The notes under the pieces are model-generated. The model saw nothing but the letters and a program-made list of their open reading frames with translations, searched no databases and had not been told where the DNA came from. A DNA stretch of 64,000 nt from NCBI RefSeq assembly GCF_024868665.1, contig NC_079891.1, forward strand, positions 12,292,229-12,356,228. Reading direction: 5' to 3'. The translations under genes were made by a program, and so were the position numbers. This DNA comes from Triplophysa rosa (taxonomy: Eukaryota; Chordata; Actinopteri; Cypriniformes; Nemacheilidae). Below, in pieces: positions 46,111 to 57,986 of this stretch (position 1 is its first letter; every line of letters starts with the position of its first letter).

Positions 46111-49100
46111 TTATTACATCCCAGTGCTTGTGCTCCTGCCTTTCTATCGTTACATAATGTTTTTCCTTGTTTCCTCACCAACCTTGTGCTCTTGTTCTCA
46201 TCTGTGAAGAGAGGCATGGTTAACAGATGGAAGAGTGGACGGCAGCCTCCGCTCTTTTTCCTCGAGGGAGACCCTTCTCACGTCACTCTCCTCATCTCTG
46301 TTCGAAAACCTTGTGAGCTTCCTTGATGCTTATAGGCCTACATGCTATGCGGGCAGATGCCTTTTATGGTAGCGTCATAATGAAGACTGCTAAGTGACCA
46401 ATTTGTTGTGACCAATAGACAGAAACTCCACTCAAATACCTCACAGGAGATTAGCAGTAGTGCTTTCGGGCGACCCCAATCTGGGTCCCTGCTTTCGTCC
46501 GTCTCTGGATCCTGTTCCCACTCTCCCATCCAGTTTCTCTACACTACACTCTCACACATAAAACTGTTAAACCCAAGATGTAATTTACAAAATCATTATT
46601 CTACTGCATCTTAATTGAATTCACTACCTTTATAAAACCGTTTTTTTTGGGGGGGGTTCTCTTTGTTTCTATCTCTGTAGCATCACTCCATGACCTTTCC
46701 GCCATGATGGTGACCCCTCTTCCAAGCGTTCTTGTTTCACACTAAACCAAATCTATTTTGAGATTATTTTGAGGAAAGGGAAGGGCTCTTTTTTGCCCAC
46801 TGTTCTCACTCAACCTCCCTGTATGCCTTGGCTATGGATTAGTCAATTGGCGTACCATGGAAGAGAAGCCTGTTACTAGACTCTCTCCACCTCACTCTCT
46901 CTCTCTGGCATAATTGAACAAACTCAACACTAAAGCCATCAAACAAACATATTCATTCTCAAACACACACATTTGTTCACATGCTTTTGTCAGGGTATGT
47001 GTCAGCCGCGCTTGTATGTCAGTACAAGGCTTGCCCAGTTTTAGAGTTATTTTCTCTGGTATTATAGAATTGCATGAGAGCAATTCTGTGATGGTGACAG
47101 GCCTGTTTTTACATCTAAAGTGCCTCTGGCTGGTGATCAACTACAGCTTGTCGGCACTGTAGTTTGGCCTCACTAGTGTAAATTGGATTGTTCTCGTCTG
47201 TGTTAATCTGAAAGCAGATGAGTGTGAGCATGTGTACACCTGAAGGAGAGGATAAAGGAGTTAAAGGGGTCAGGGCTGAGGGCAAAAAGGGTAGGATGAA
47301 ACCGTGCTTAGGTTGACTGTAGTTGTCTGGTGCTTATGGGGGGGAAATGGGATTACAAAAGATACCTAGCTCAGCCCCCAGTGCAGGAAACAGACAATAT
47401 TTTTTAATTCACATAAATGTAAATTTATTATTATTATTATGTATAAAATTAATCTTCTAAACTAGTTCTTTATAAAAGATAAAGCTTTGTCAAGATGGCT
47501 GTGAGTAATTCTGAATCGCTGACCTGTAAACTCTTACTATGATAATGGGTACTTGAGGCTTGTAATTCAGTGTAATCGCTGACTGGCTATTCTTATGATG
47601 TTATACATGTTATAAATATACATTGTAAAATACACAGTTTGTCTTATTAAATATATATTTTCATTTAAATTAGTATTTTATAATAGTTATAATAGTTGTG
47701 TTAAGTATGTGGTTAGGGCGACAGTTAAATGAATCCAAGGATTAGATGGAAAGATTTCCATCAAATGTTGCTGTGTTGGGACTACGGCGTTGTTGAATCA
47801 GGGATTACAGACCTGTCATAAACAATGATGAAGCTCTTCTGAGACTTGGGCCATAGACCCGGTTTTGATTGAATTATCTAGCTAATCAACTTTCAGATGT
47901 GACCGCTGAAACTGAACTTGGTGACGGCAAGTTTGACTGTCTGCGTGATGGGTAAATAGTTACACAGGCGTCAGGTCATTATCATTGGCTTGTAGTCGAG
48001 TTGTTTTGCTCCTTGTTTAATTTCTTTTACAACGGTCCTCTAAGCAATCATCAACCCACTTCAGATTTTGCCACTTGCGCGTTAAGACATACTCGCTAAC
48101 AGTCCTGCTAACAGCTCCTTGCGAAGTTTGAGTGATGATGTTTGGTTGCTAATAGAAAATAATCGTATTCAATGTTGTTATTATTAGAGACAATAAAACA
48201 CAGTGGAACAGACATTATATCAATAGCACCACAATGATGTGTTTGTAACACAGAATATGTGTATTTGACGACTCTCATTTATATTTCAACGGCTGCCAAG
48301 GAATCCAACAAATTTGTGGTGAATTTCATAGATTAGCCACACTTTATAAGGAGCAACAGAATTATAGTTTGCTTGTGGTTGACGAAATGGAAAAGTCTTG
48401 CAAACACCTAAAACCGTACCTCACCCATAAACACTTGATTATTAATATATGAGGTAAGCATTGGTGATGCAGATAAATGTAAGTAGAGACCGAGCAGCTT
48501 CTCATTAGAGGTGTCTACATCAGTGTTTCTTGCTCGCTTTGGCAGGTAAAATCTAGTTCAGATACAAGTAAAAGAAGGAAAAAAAAAGAGAAAAGGATGG
48601 AGGGCTTTTAATGTGACACCACTGACAGCTTTACTGCATTACACTGAGCTTAAATAATGGGACGCTCATTTGCATAATGAGGGACGTTATCACCTCTACT
48701 GTCAGAATAAAACACAACAACACTTCTGCCGATCCTCCCAAAGATGAATCGGGTTGGCCTACTTTACGGCAACAAAGAGGTGCGCACATGCACACAAACA
48801 CACACGTACACACGCGTGTGTTCTGTGATCGCTAGCTCGCACACTGTGCGGATCTAAGCTACGAGCACTTTATAGAAAGCCTGGGTTAGCTTCTCGGGTG
48901 AGGGCAGCCTTTCAAAAGCAAAAAGATCTCTGCAGGTGGGCCCGATAAAGGCCTCGCACGCGTCTCTGCCTCAGAGCACAGCAAAGCTTGTGACGTGCTA
49001 ACAGAATGATATTCCAGATCGGTTCAGGAAGCTTGTTTGACGAGGGGTAAATCAGGATGGCCCGGGTTTGCATTAGGCTTCTTCCTCAGAACATAAGATA

Positions 49101-49650
49101 CCTGGATCGTCTTTGTAAATAAACCGCGCTATATAGGAAAGTCTCATCTGTGGGGGCCACCTGCCACCGTATCTCATCCACGGTCTCGCCACTTCAATGA
49201 ACCAATTCTACACACAAATTCATCTCAAAAGGAGATAGCCATCTGATTGCTCAGTTCACGTTTTACAAAAACACATTTGTGACAATTCAGTGTGATGTTA
49301 CACCGGTGTTTTGAGGAACGTGCCGCTGCTTGTCGTTCAAGCAGCGGTAAATGTTACACTGCAAGTGATTAGAGCTGTTAAGTTAGTGGCATTTCCAAAA
49401 CACTGTCAAATTCTGGGTGATGGTAGCGGGAGCATGACAGTGCTGTCTGCACTTGCATTCGCAGCCAAAGTGCGACAATCTGATTTGCATTATATTTATG
49501 GCAGAAAACAGAGCGGCCTTGGAAGTTCAACGGATTCTTTTGTCTTTATTTGCTGTTCCATGTTGCTCAGGCTCTGCCTCTCCCTGTTTTTAACGCTGCG
49601 GTTTTGCTGTATTTCATCTGACTTAATGCCTCTCTCTCTACTTTTCACAG

Positions 49651-49787
49651 GTACAGCTACTGGTATCTTTGAATTAAGTGGAGGAAGTAAATAGAAGAAA
49701 GTCTGGTTTGAAGAAACGTCTGAAAGAAACAGAGGGACAAAATAGTCAAGTATAGTGGTGAAAGTGAGAAAAGAAAAGACGGGGAAA
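49651..49787 (+). other. 5' untranslated part of the MEF2 start-codon exon
   Basis: A pyrimidine tract and cttttcacag (acceptor AG at 49,649-49,650) precede this purine-rich leader. An in-frame TAG at 49,743-49,745 lies upstream of the MEF2 ATG, so translation cannot start earlier in this frame. Confidence 0.75.
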
Positions 49788-49841
49788 ATGGGGAGAAAAA
49801 AGATTCAGATCACCCGGATTATGGATGAACGCAATAGACAG
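49788..49841 (+). CDS. mef2c: MEF2 transcription factor, first coding exon (18 codons)
   Basis: The exon encodes MGRKKIQITRIMDERNRQ, the invariant N-terminus of the MADS box of MEF2 proteins, and ends at CAG followed by gtgagt (donor at 49,842). All vertebrate MEF2 genes split their MADS box at this residue. MEF2 proteins are nuclear, dimerise through the MADS/MEF2 domain and bind YTAWWWWTAR sites to drive muscle, neural-crest and neuronal gene programmes. The helix-forming ITRIMDERNRQ contacts DNA. ITRIMDER excludes MEF2D and MEF2B types and fits MEF2C or MEF2A. Codon choice (GGG AGA AAA AAG ATT CAG) resembles human MEF2C as I remember it, and the very long flanking introns also fit. The next exon, starting VTFTKRKFG, is not in the window. 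Paralogue and ohnologue (ca/cb) are not decided. Confidence 0.9.
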
Positions 49842-49847
49842 GTGAGT

Positions 49848-52800
49848 CACAGTGACCGAAGAACTCACTTAAATCAGTTTCAATTAACTTTTTGACCGAG
49901 GCTTGATAGGCACCAGTGTGTTTTATTTCAAGTTTCAATAGATCTAATAGGTGGTGAACACACTCTAATTATTGGCATACCAGCAGTTCTTATAGCAGTG
50001 GAATATAACTTTAGGAGGGGCAGGGTGGATGGGAACACAAACATGCAGGCGAATAGAGATGGCAGTAGTGGAATGATGATACATTCATCAGGGCTAACGG
50101 TGGAGCCTGGGGTAGATGTGAGGTAGATGATGGCCTTCCCTAAAATTGACTTCCCTAAACTATCTAGTAGCTTTGCTCCTTTGAACCTGCCCTTTTTTGT
50201 GTGGCTTGTAAATCATCATTTTAAATGGGTTACTATAGTAAAATCATAAAACTATTGAATTTATTTTGTCCTCATGTAAATCAAAACTTTCATTTTTTGC
50301 CATGAAACATGATCAGAAACCTACAAAAAAACAGACAGATATTATGCATAGGAGATACTGTAGTTGTATTGATCGTATTGGTGCCAGTTACATAGATGCT
50401 TTCTGCAAGATCAATGAACTTTCTTTCGGAATGACATTTACATTTGTCTCCTTTTGAACAAAATTAAGTTTACAGATGCCTTCAAAAAACGACCTGTCAG
50501 AAAAATCTGGGAGGCACTTACACTTTGACAACAAGTAACCTTGACTAGTTTGAGGATGTTGTATTTGACTTCTCCTGTCTCTTATTGCTTTGTGCTGTAA
50601 CTTGACTCTTTGAAATGCTCTCTGAACAGTCAACCAGAGTGCTCATATCCCTTCACAGGATGACACTTTGTCACAGGCGCACGCATTTGAAAGTTCCTCA
50701 GTCTGTTGTGAAAAATTTGATTTTGGGGAAAGGACTTGGCTAACAGTTGATATGACTGAGTGAGACCATATTGCTGCAGTTAATGGCGGCTGTCTTGACC
50801 TCGGATGGGTTGATCAATTATTGAAGATAGTGTAAGAGCCTAAGGAGAAGTGGGGGAGAAAAAAAAAATGGGCGTATCATCAGGAGCAGACGGAGGGGGC
50901 ACAGTGACATTAGTCATTCAGTACTTGTGGGTTGAGTAAGTTCTCCCCCTTGAGGGAACCAGAGGCTCACATGCATGTGGTCTGTCATGCAGAACGCTGA
51001 AAGAATGAGTCAAGGTTCTTCTCAAGCCAGAATCATCTTTATTTTTAAAACCCAACAACTTTAGAGTTTAACAGGACAACATTTTTACTTTGCCTGTAAG
51101 TTCAGAATTTAAAAAATGCAATGTATACATTACCTAGTTTTGTATTTATGTAAAAAATATTACAGCTTTGAAACAATGTTAAGCATAAGTCAGTAATAAC
51201 AGATTTTATGTTTTGGGTGAACTATTCCTTCAAAAATAGTTTAAAAACCTATATTTCTATACTTCTTTTAATGTTCAAAGACATGCACAATAATAATTGG
51301 GGTGGTTGAAAAGGAAAGAGGGAGATAGGGGTGGGGAGGAGGCTGAGGTCAGGATGTTTTTGGCAATGCTATCGAGTTGCACAGAGAGCATCCTGTCTTG
51401 GTGTTATCACCGTTCTCCTCTCTCTTTCTCTCGAACTCCCCCTTAACCAGATTTCAAGATCAGAGATTGATACAGGAAGGACACCTGATGAGAGTCAATG
51501 CCACAGATTTCCAGGTCCTGAGTTAGAAAAGAAAAGGAAAGAAGAGGAACAAAGAAATTAATTTCCTCTATTCCAGTTGCCTTGAAATAAGATTAAAATG
51601 CTTAAGTGCTTCAAGTAATTACCTTCAACTTATAAATATAGCAATATAGACAAATGCTCAAATATTTTCAAACACAAAATCACACAATAATGAACATATT
51701 GGCAATTTATTGATTAAAAAAAGATTCTTATTGTTTATGAATTTTTATATATATTTACAGCTTGTGAGGAAAAAGTTACTATTTAGCAAAAAACAGAATA
51801 GTGTAATGTTCAAATACTACAAACCCAAAGTTCAATCTAGATCCAGCAGTGGTGAATTTAGCATTAAAATAAAAATTGTGATCAGTTCTTGCAGTATTAG
51901 AAAAGTAATTAAAAATTAATTAAATTAAAATTAATTAATTATTTACATTTTTATTTAAAGATGTGTGTTTCACTAACAAAAAATAACAGCAAGCAAATTT
52001 GGAACAACATGAGCAAGGTTAAATAATGACTTCATTTTCAACCTAAGGTGATTAAAATAAGTTCTAAATACTGCATAGAGGTTTTGGTCAGCAGATAGAA
52101 GATGCTTTGCTTATGAAAAAAATCATAAATTGTAGTGTATTTATAGAGAGCATGCCATAATCGACAGCTGGAACAGAGGTTATTATTAACTCTCGCCCCT
52201 CGCTGCCATTCATTAGAGGCAGTTGCAAACAACCCGGTTCTTTGTACTACAACAGCACCATGAAGACAGACATCACAAGACAAGAATGGGGGACATTTGA
52301 CCTACAAAGGGTTTTTTCTTTTCTATTTTTTTTCTCTCCCCTCAAACTAAATGTGTTAAAGACGGGCTGCGGCTGTGCATATTTTCACTTCCTCTTTAAG
52401 GAACCTTTCCATATCAGAGCCAGATAAACAATACACTGCTTCAGTTGTGTTACCTTAAGCACAACATTCTTGAGATGCATGTTCTATTTTTATGCAAAAA
52501 CATCCACATTTTGAAAAAGCACCAGGGGTTTCTTTTATTAGCTGACCAAAGGTTAACAGGGTTACAAATGTATTTACTCCATATATCAGAACACATTACA
52601 TTATTTTTTTTATTATTTAATATGTCGTTACTGTCAGACTGAAACCTTGCATCTCCTTTTTTTCATAAATCATTGCTATTTGTCACCCTTCATGTTTGTC
52701 TGTGGGTTTTGCAGATATTTAACCAACAAAAAAGTATTTAAAAGAACTTGTCAACTTTCACAACAGTGTTTAATTGTTGAAAAAAAAACTTTTTTTTTCA

Positions 52801-54305
52801 TTTCCTAGACAGTTTTTGGAGACACAAGCTTTCAGTCTGAAATAAAATTATTTCAGTTAAAATTATAATGTAATTTCTCTGCTAAATGGACCTGTTTAGA
52901 TCAGCATGATTTTTTAGACATGCTATACTAGTTAGTGGAAAATTTAGTGCTGGTCAAGCTGGTAAACAAACACAACCGTGCTATTCAACACACAAACCCA
53001 AAGTGTGCAGCTGATTGACCAGGATCTGGTCTTTCTGGTGAAGCTGGTTAACCAATGAAATCTTGCTGTTTAAGCTTTTTGTGAAATCTAGTGGGGAGCA
53101 CACCAGAATTCAAAACACAACATAGTGAATGCAGATGAGCAACAATGCTACTATTTTTAATAAGATATTTGCTACAGTGTGTGTTTGGAAAAGGTGATTT
53201 TGCTTGGTTTATACAAAATGTTTAATCATGAAAGCCACAAATATAGTCTACTGTACAGACGCAACAAGCATAAATACAAATTGGCAGTACAATCTCGAAA
53301 TAGCCTGAGACTAGTTGCTTTCTAAGAATCACTCCTAATACATGTAAAGTTTCAACACTCTCAAATCTTTGGCCAAAATGTTGTCTTCCATCATTTCCTT
53401 ACTGATATCACCTCCTTCAGATTGGCAGTCTCTCTACGGCCCACCCTGTCTCTGGCGCCATGCTTATGGGCACAAGGCCTCAGTCGCCCTGTGCGGCCAC
53501 TTTGGCTCTCTAGCCCACCTCCTGAAAACACTTGTGCAGAGCACAGGCACCTCCAGTAGCCCTCCCTGGCGTTGACTGGCTGCCCAGAGGCTTAGACAGA
53601 GAGCAACAGTGTTAAGGGCCTGGCTTTCTTCCCCATTGCCACTCAAACACTTTCCCTGGGCAGGTCACATGAAAGGACCCCCTGTGTCATAAAAGTGCTA
53701 GCCACATCGCTAACTAGAGCATGCTTAAAGACTGATTTGCCCGTGCTGAAAACATAGACGACGTAGAGATGTTATTTATGTCAAATTGGTGTCTATTTTA
53801 ATATCCACTGAAGTATTTTTAGAGGAAACAAGACAATAGCATGGATATCCATTTTTTTCCTGGAAAACTAAAACCATGAAAAATGGACAGATGTCACTCT
53901 TTGGTTCTTTATTAGAAGCATGGTTTCTGAATATCACCAAAGTTCATTCAAAAGTACATAATTTAATTGGCACTCAGCATTCACTAGATATGGTTTTTCA
54001 CAAAGTGACTTGGCAAAGCAGGCAACCACACGTTCTGTAGGCTTCTGTTACCTTTCTTTTCATGTGTGATGGCATGGAGACATGGAGTTTGATCCAGCCA
54101 CCCATGACAACAAAGGCGTCTCTCCAATCAACAACGGAAAGGTGTAAAACAGTTTGAGTAAAATTAACAGCAAGAAAATAATGAGGCCCTCTGGGCATGC
54201 CATCACCCCTTGCTCTTCTCTCCACGATTCCCACCTTTCTCTTGTGATCGTTACCTCTCTGCCTGTTTCCTCACGAAACACGCTGTGCGTATTTTTTCAA
54301 CTTTT

Positions 54306-54372
<67 letters not shown>

Positions 54373-56497
54373 TCTCTGTCTCTCTTCTCTTCTGCTTCTT
54401 CACCATCTTCGCCAAAATTCCTTTGCTTATGCAAAGCCTAACTTCTTCAAATTTCTCCTCTCAGAATTGATTCTTTCGTTCCTCTTAAGTTAATTGTTAT
54501 TCCCCTTCTATTTTCCTTTTTCATGTTTATTTCTGCTGATGACCTTAAAGATATCAGATTTTAAATCTGATGCACAAATATTATATGACTCTTACTACAG
54601 CATAAACAGTATGTAGTTTATGTACAGTTAGAAAAAAATGCCAGTGCATTCCTAGATACGTGCATAGTAAACAGTAGCACCATGTATTGTCGTCTTAAAA
54701 GTATTTCACTGCCCAACATTTAAATATGAAATTTTGAAGAAGCCAGGGGAAGAAACAGAGCAAAAGGTCTGTTGGGTTCAGCATATTAACATCATGTAAC
54801 AGGCCTACTGTCAATGAACCTATTAGCTTACGTATTACACAGTGTGTAAGTGGGGAGATTTTGTGGAGCGTGGGTTGCATGGATTAGGGTGCAGGGGCGG
54901 ATGGTGACTAATGGACATTCATCCTCCCTGTCTCAGTCCTCTGGAGGAACTCCCCAGAGGAAAAAATGCACTGGAGGCGGGAAGCAGAAGCGAAGCTATT
55001 GTGAAGGGGAAGCTGTCAGGCACTTCCTGTTATGAGAGGAAATGCATACAAATGTGCTTCCTGACCTCCCCTCTCCAACTCCCCCTCAAACACACGTGCA
55101 CACGCATACACTCAGGCTGGGAATTTTTATTTGTAAGTGTTTTTTACTCTTTCTCCTGTAATACATTAGTATTGGCAGTACAAAAGTGATTTTGAGTTAC
55201 AGGTAATTCAGGGGTGATAATGCTGTTTTTTTAGTGGGGGCTGTTGCAGAGCTTTAAATAGTTATTTAAAAACTCACATACTTTAAAATGCAATAACACT
55301 GCAGAAAAGAAGAAATCTACAAACATGCCAGTTTGTTTGTAATGCATGATAAGGGCATCTTACTCTGGAGGCTTCAGGTTCAAACATTAACGACACAATA
55401 TCATAACTATCACAGAACCATGATCCTCCATTTTTGGCAGCACTCACCACATTGAGGAGGTGTTGCAACTGGCATTTTCTGCAATTAACACACTGGCTCA
55501 CTGAAGGCATATGAGCTTCACATATAACAAGGAATGAGATGGCGGAGACAGGTAGTGAGCAAGAGATCGGGTAACATCACATTTAACGGCTTTGTTATTA
55601 CACATATGAAGAACGTTTAGGTTTTAGAGAGATATTTAAACTTTCTTAATTTGAAACACATGGGCTATCATTGCGTACTTTATCATCAGATTAAGACAGA
55701 CACAACACATGGTTTTCTCTTGTTTACCTGCACCTACAAAAGTCACTGGAACTACTGGAATCACTAGTGCATCTATGACTAGCAATAATTTAAGGTATTT
55801 AAGGTTTTAATGTAAAATTTCACTAAACATGAAGAGGAATATGTTATACTGTGTTTAGTGTTAAGATATTAAAATGTCCATGTACTTGTTCAAAAAGGAT
55901 GATGGATTTGTCAAGTATCTTTTGTAGGTTGTGTCACTGTGGGTGTTGGTGTCATTCCTATCTTGAGCACAATGATTTATTTAGAGTCTGTATATCTCCA
56001 CATCTTAGTATGTGTGATTCTGCTTCCCTTTTCTGGTAAAGCTGACCAGTGCAAATTGCTGCATTTATTTTTGATGTGTGAATTAATAACAATCAACGTT
56101 ATTTGTTATTCAGATGATCCAAAACATAACGTTTGCTTATCAGTTTTTTTCTCACTCTTCTAGCCATACTAGATGTCAAAGAAGATTTTTTGTTTCTTCT
56201 TATCACAATTGCCAAATCTCTAAAAACCTTAACAAGCACCTGCTTAAAATTGCATAGCCACAGCATAGAGTCTTTCTCGGGAAGGCCAAATCTGTCACTT
56301 GAGCTTTATTTTGCAAAAGTAGGAGCTGTCAAGGTATTATTTTTTTCTGTTGTAGCCTATACAACTTGTCAAAAAGATCAAACTTCTCACATAAATTAGA
56401 AATATCATGATAGAGAATGACTACTATCACTACTAATAAGTCTACCTGTTCTCACCGATCTGCATATAATTAACACGCTGTTGCAATATTGTGTAAT
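49848..56497. other. Probable MEF2 intron after the first coding exon
   Basis: No further MADS-box exon found on either strand by reading. A MITE-end motif (gggtgaactattcctt) is at about 51,215-51,231. A GC-rich stretch at 53,420-53,690 stands out and could be a regulatory element. Otherwise AT-rich and unassigned. Confidence 0.55.
54309..54368. repeat. (TC)n microsatellite
   Basis: About 30 uninterrupted tc units. Confidence 0.97.
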
Positions 56498-56565
56498 ACG
56501 TACGCCAAAGTTCAATGGTGCGTGCATACGATACGGCAATGTTTGCGTGCAAGTCAGTGGAGAGC
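56498..56565. repeat. Left arm of an inverted repeat bracketing the DIRS mosaic
   Basis: acgtacgccaaagtt at 56,498-56,512 is the exact reverse complement of 63,986-64,000. Similarity continues more loosely (gtgcatac-atacg). The window ends at the outer tip of the right arm, so the size of the host repeat is unknown. Confidence 0.65.
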
Positions 56566-56599
56566 AGCCATTTTGAAACGTACATGACGGATATCCAGG

Positions 56600-56760
56600 T
56601 ATAAAAGGGAGACGGCGTGCCTCATTCATTCACCTTAGTTCTGAGGAGACGGCGTGCCTCATTCATTCACCTTAGTTCTGAGGAGCCTGAGACCTCTCAC
56701 GACTGCTGCAGTGGGCAGCACTTGTTGTGGCAAGAAGGACACAACGTCTCGTTCCGTCCA
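56600..56760 (+). promoter_or_regulatory. DIRS promoter and leader, plus orientation, with 37-bp duplication
   Basis: tataaaag (56,600-56,607) is followed by the conserved leader also seen downstream of the TATA box of the minus-strand copy (63,215-63,170). Here a 37-bp segment, starting gacggcgtgcctcattcatt, is repeated exactly in tandem (56,611-56,647 and 56,648-56,684). Beyond it, 56,685-56,766 is a further leader or terminal sequence not present at the right end. Confidence 0.6.
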
Positions 56761-56766
56761 TCAGGG

Positions 56767-57795
56767 AACTGAGGTTCCCTTTCTGTCTGTCTCTCGACGT
56801 TGTGTCGAACCGACAGAATGGGGTTTGTCTTGAGAACCTATCATCTTCTGAGTATTTAGAAAAGGCCAATGACCACGGGCGACCAAGGTGACCATGCGGG
56901 CCCTGGGTCGGACGATGTCCACACTTGTGGTCCATGAGAAACTCCTCTGGCCGATCCTTGCGCAGATGAGTAACGCCGAGAAGGCCCGCTTTCTCGACGC
57001 ACCCGTCTCGCAAGGGGGGGCTGGTTGGTGTTACTGTCGAGCCGCAGCGGCCCCGCTCACCCCCCGCCCGTCGGGGGCGGGCGCGAGACCCGCACGCGGC
57101 CTCCCCCGGAGGGTTCTCGACAGTAAGAAGCAGTCCTCCGTGCCGCAACTCGGTCGCCTCGGCCGTCGAGTCCCGTGCACTGTCTGCTTCCCAGCAGCCC
57201 TGGTCCTCTTGGACGCCTTCCAGCTCCAGCTCTATGCACATACGACCGCTCCAACACTGGTTGCAGAGTCAAGTTCCTTGGAGAGCGTGGCACACCGGCA
57301 GCAGGCGTATGGTCACATGCTTTTCTGCCGACACACCCTAACCCCCTGGTCTCCATGACCTTCTTGCGGACAGGGGTCCCCTTTGGGATGCCTCCCTGCA
57401 AGGTTGGGGTGCCGTGTGCAACGGGCAAGCAGTGTCGGGGCGGTGGACGGGCCCCCGTCTGCATTGGCATTTCAACTGCCTAGAGTTGTTGGTTGTGCTA
57501 CTTGCATTGAGGAGGCTACTTCCTCTCGTGCAGGGAAGCACGTGCTGGTCCGGTCGGACAGCACAGCTGCTGTGGCGTATATCATTGGTGGCATTCGCTC
57601 ACGGCAGCTAACATGACTCGCCCGGCGCCTCCTCCTCTGGAGTCAGCAGGTGATCAGTTCCCTGCGAGCCACACACATCCCACGCGTCCTGAACCAGACA
57701 GCAGATGCGCTCTCTCATCAGTCGACGCCTCGCGGAGAGTGGCGACTCCATCCCCGCGCAGCCGGCTCATTTGGGAGCATTTGGGAGCGTCCACC
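56767..57795 (+). mobile_element. DIRS1-like copy C: terminal repeat, gag piece, RT and RNase H pieces (plus strand)
   Basis: Starts with the terminal motif (ctctcgacgttgtgtcga near 56,793), breaks at about 56,871 into gag (TMRALGRTMSTLVVHEKLLW, 56,890-57,170), then jumps to the end of RT (57,180-57,360). RNase H follows, with AFQLPRVVG/HWHFNCLELLVVLLAL, HVLVRSDSTAAVAYI (57,480-57,590) and ATHIPRVLNQTADALSHQ (57,660-57,720). The frames shift between pieces. The RNase H of the lineage keeps the Asp of VRSDST and the Asp of ADALS. It joins the minus-strand copy B at 57,796. No tyrosine recombinase is seen, so this is a rearranged, inactive fragment. Confidence 0.7.
57233..57422 (+). repeat. Inverted repeat arm 1 inside the DIRS mosaic
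   Basis: About 190 bp of RT C-terminal sequence, roughly 90% identical by eye to the reverse complement of 57,796-57,986. The 373-bp spacer is RNase H. Confidence 0.85.
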
Positions 57796-57986
57796 GTTGC
57801 ACACGGCACCCCAACCCTACAGGGAGGTATCCCTAAGGGGATCCCTGTCAGCAAGAAGGTCAAGGGAGACCAGGGGGTTAGGGTGTGTCGGCAGAAACGC
57901 ATGATGACCATACGCCTGCTGCCGGTGTGCCACGCTCTCCAAGGAACTTGACTCTGTAGCCAGTGTTGGAGCGGTTGTATGTGCAT
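57796..57986 (-). repeat. Inverted repeat arm 2 inside the DIRS mosaic
   Basis: Reverse complement of arm 1. It marks the head-on join of a plus-strand and a minus-strand DIRS copy inside the same RT region. Confidence 0.85.

Larger units (their letters stand above)
40601..49650. other. Probable MEF2 5' intron, second part
   Basis: Non-coding up to the acceptor at 49,650. It contains the MITEs and tandem repeats listed separately. 42,060-42,330 (gcttttaattagtctgatta type sequence) and 48,620-49,190 look information-rich and are candidate conserved elements by impression only. A repeat fragment near 36,690-36,930 could not be assigned. No other exon recognised. Confidence 0.5.

Noticed and set aside
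46902..47162. Mutually antisense 82-codon frames
   Set aside because: No motif, no splice context and exactly antisense; chance.
50399..50460. Second MADS-box exon of MEF2 near 50.4 kb (tcggaatgacatttacattt)
   Set aside because: The short VTFT-like DNA match is not followed by the KRKFGLMKKAYEL coding sequence and has no acceptor.
54154..54470. Ser-Leu repeat frame at the (TC)n tract
   Set aside because: Microsatellite translation only.
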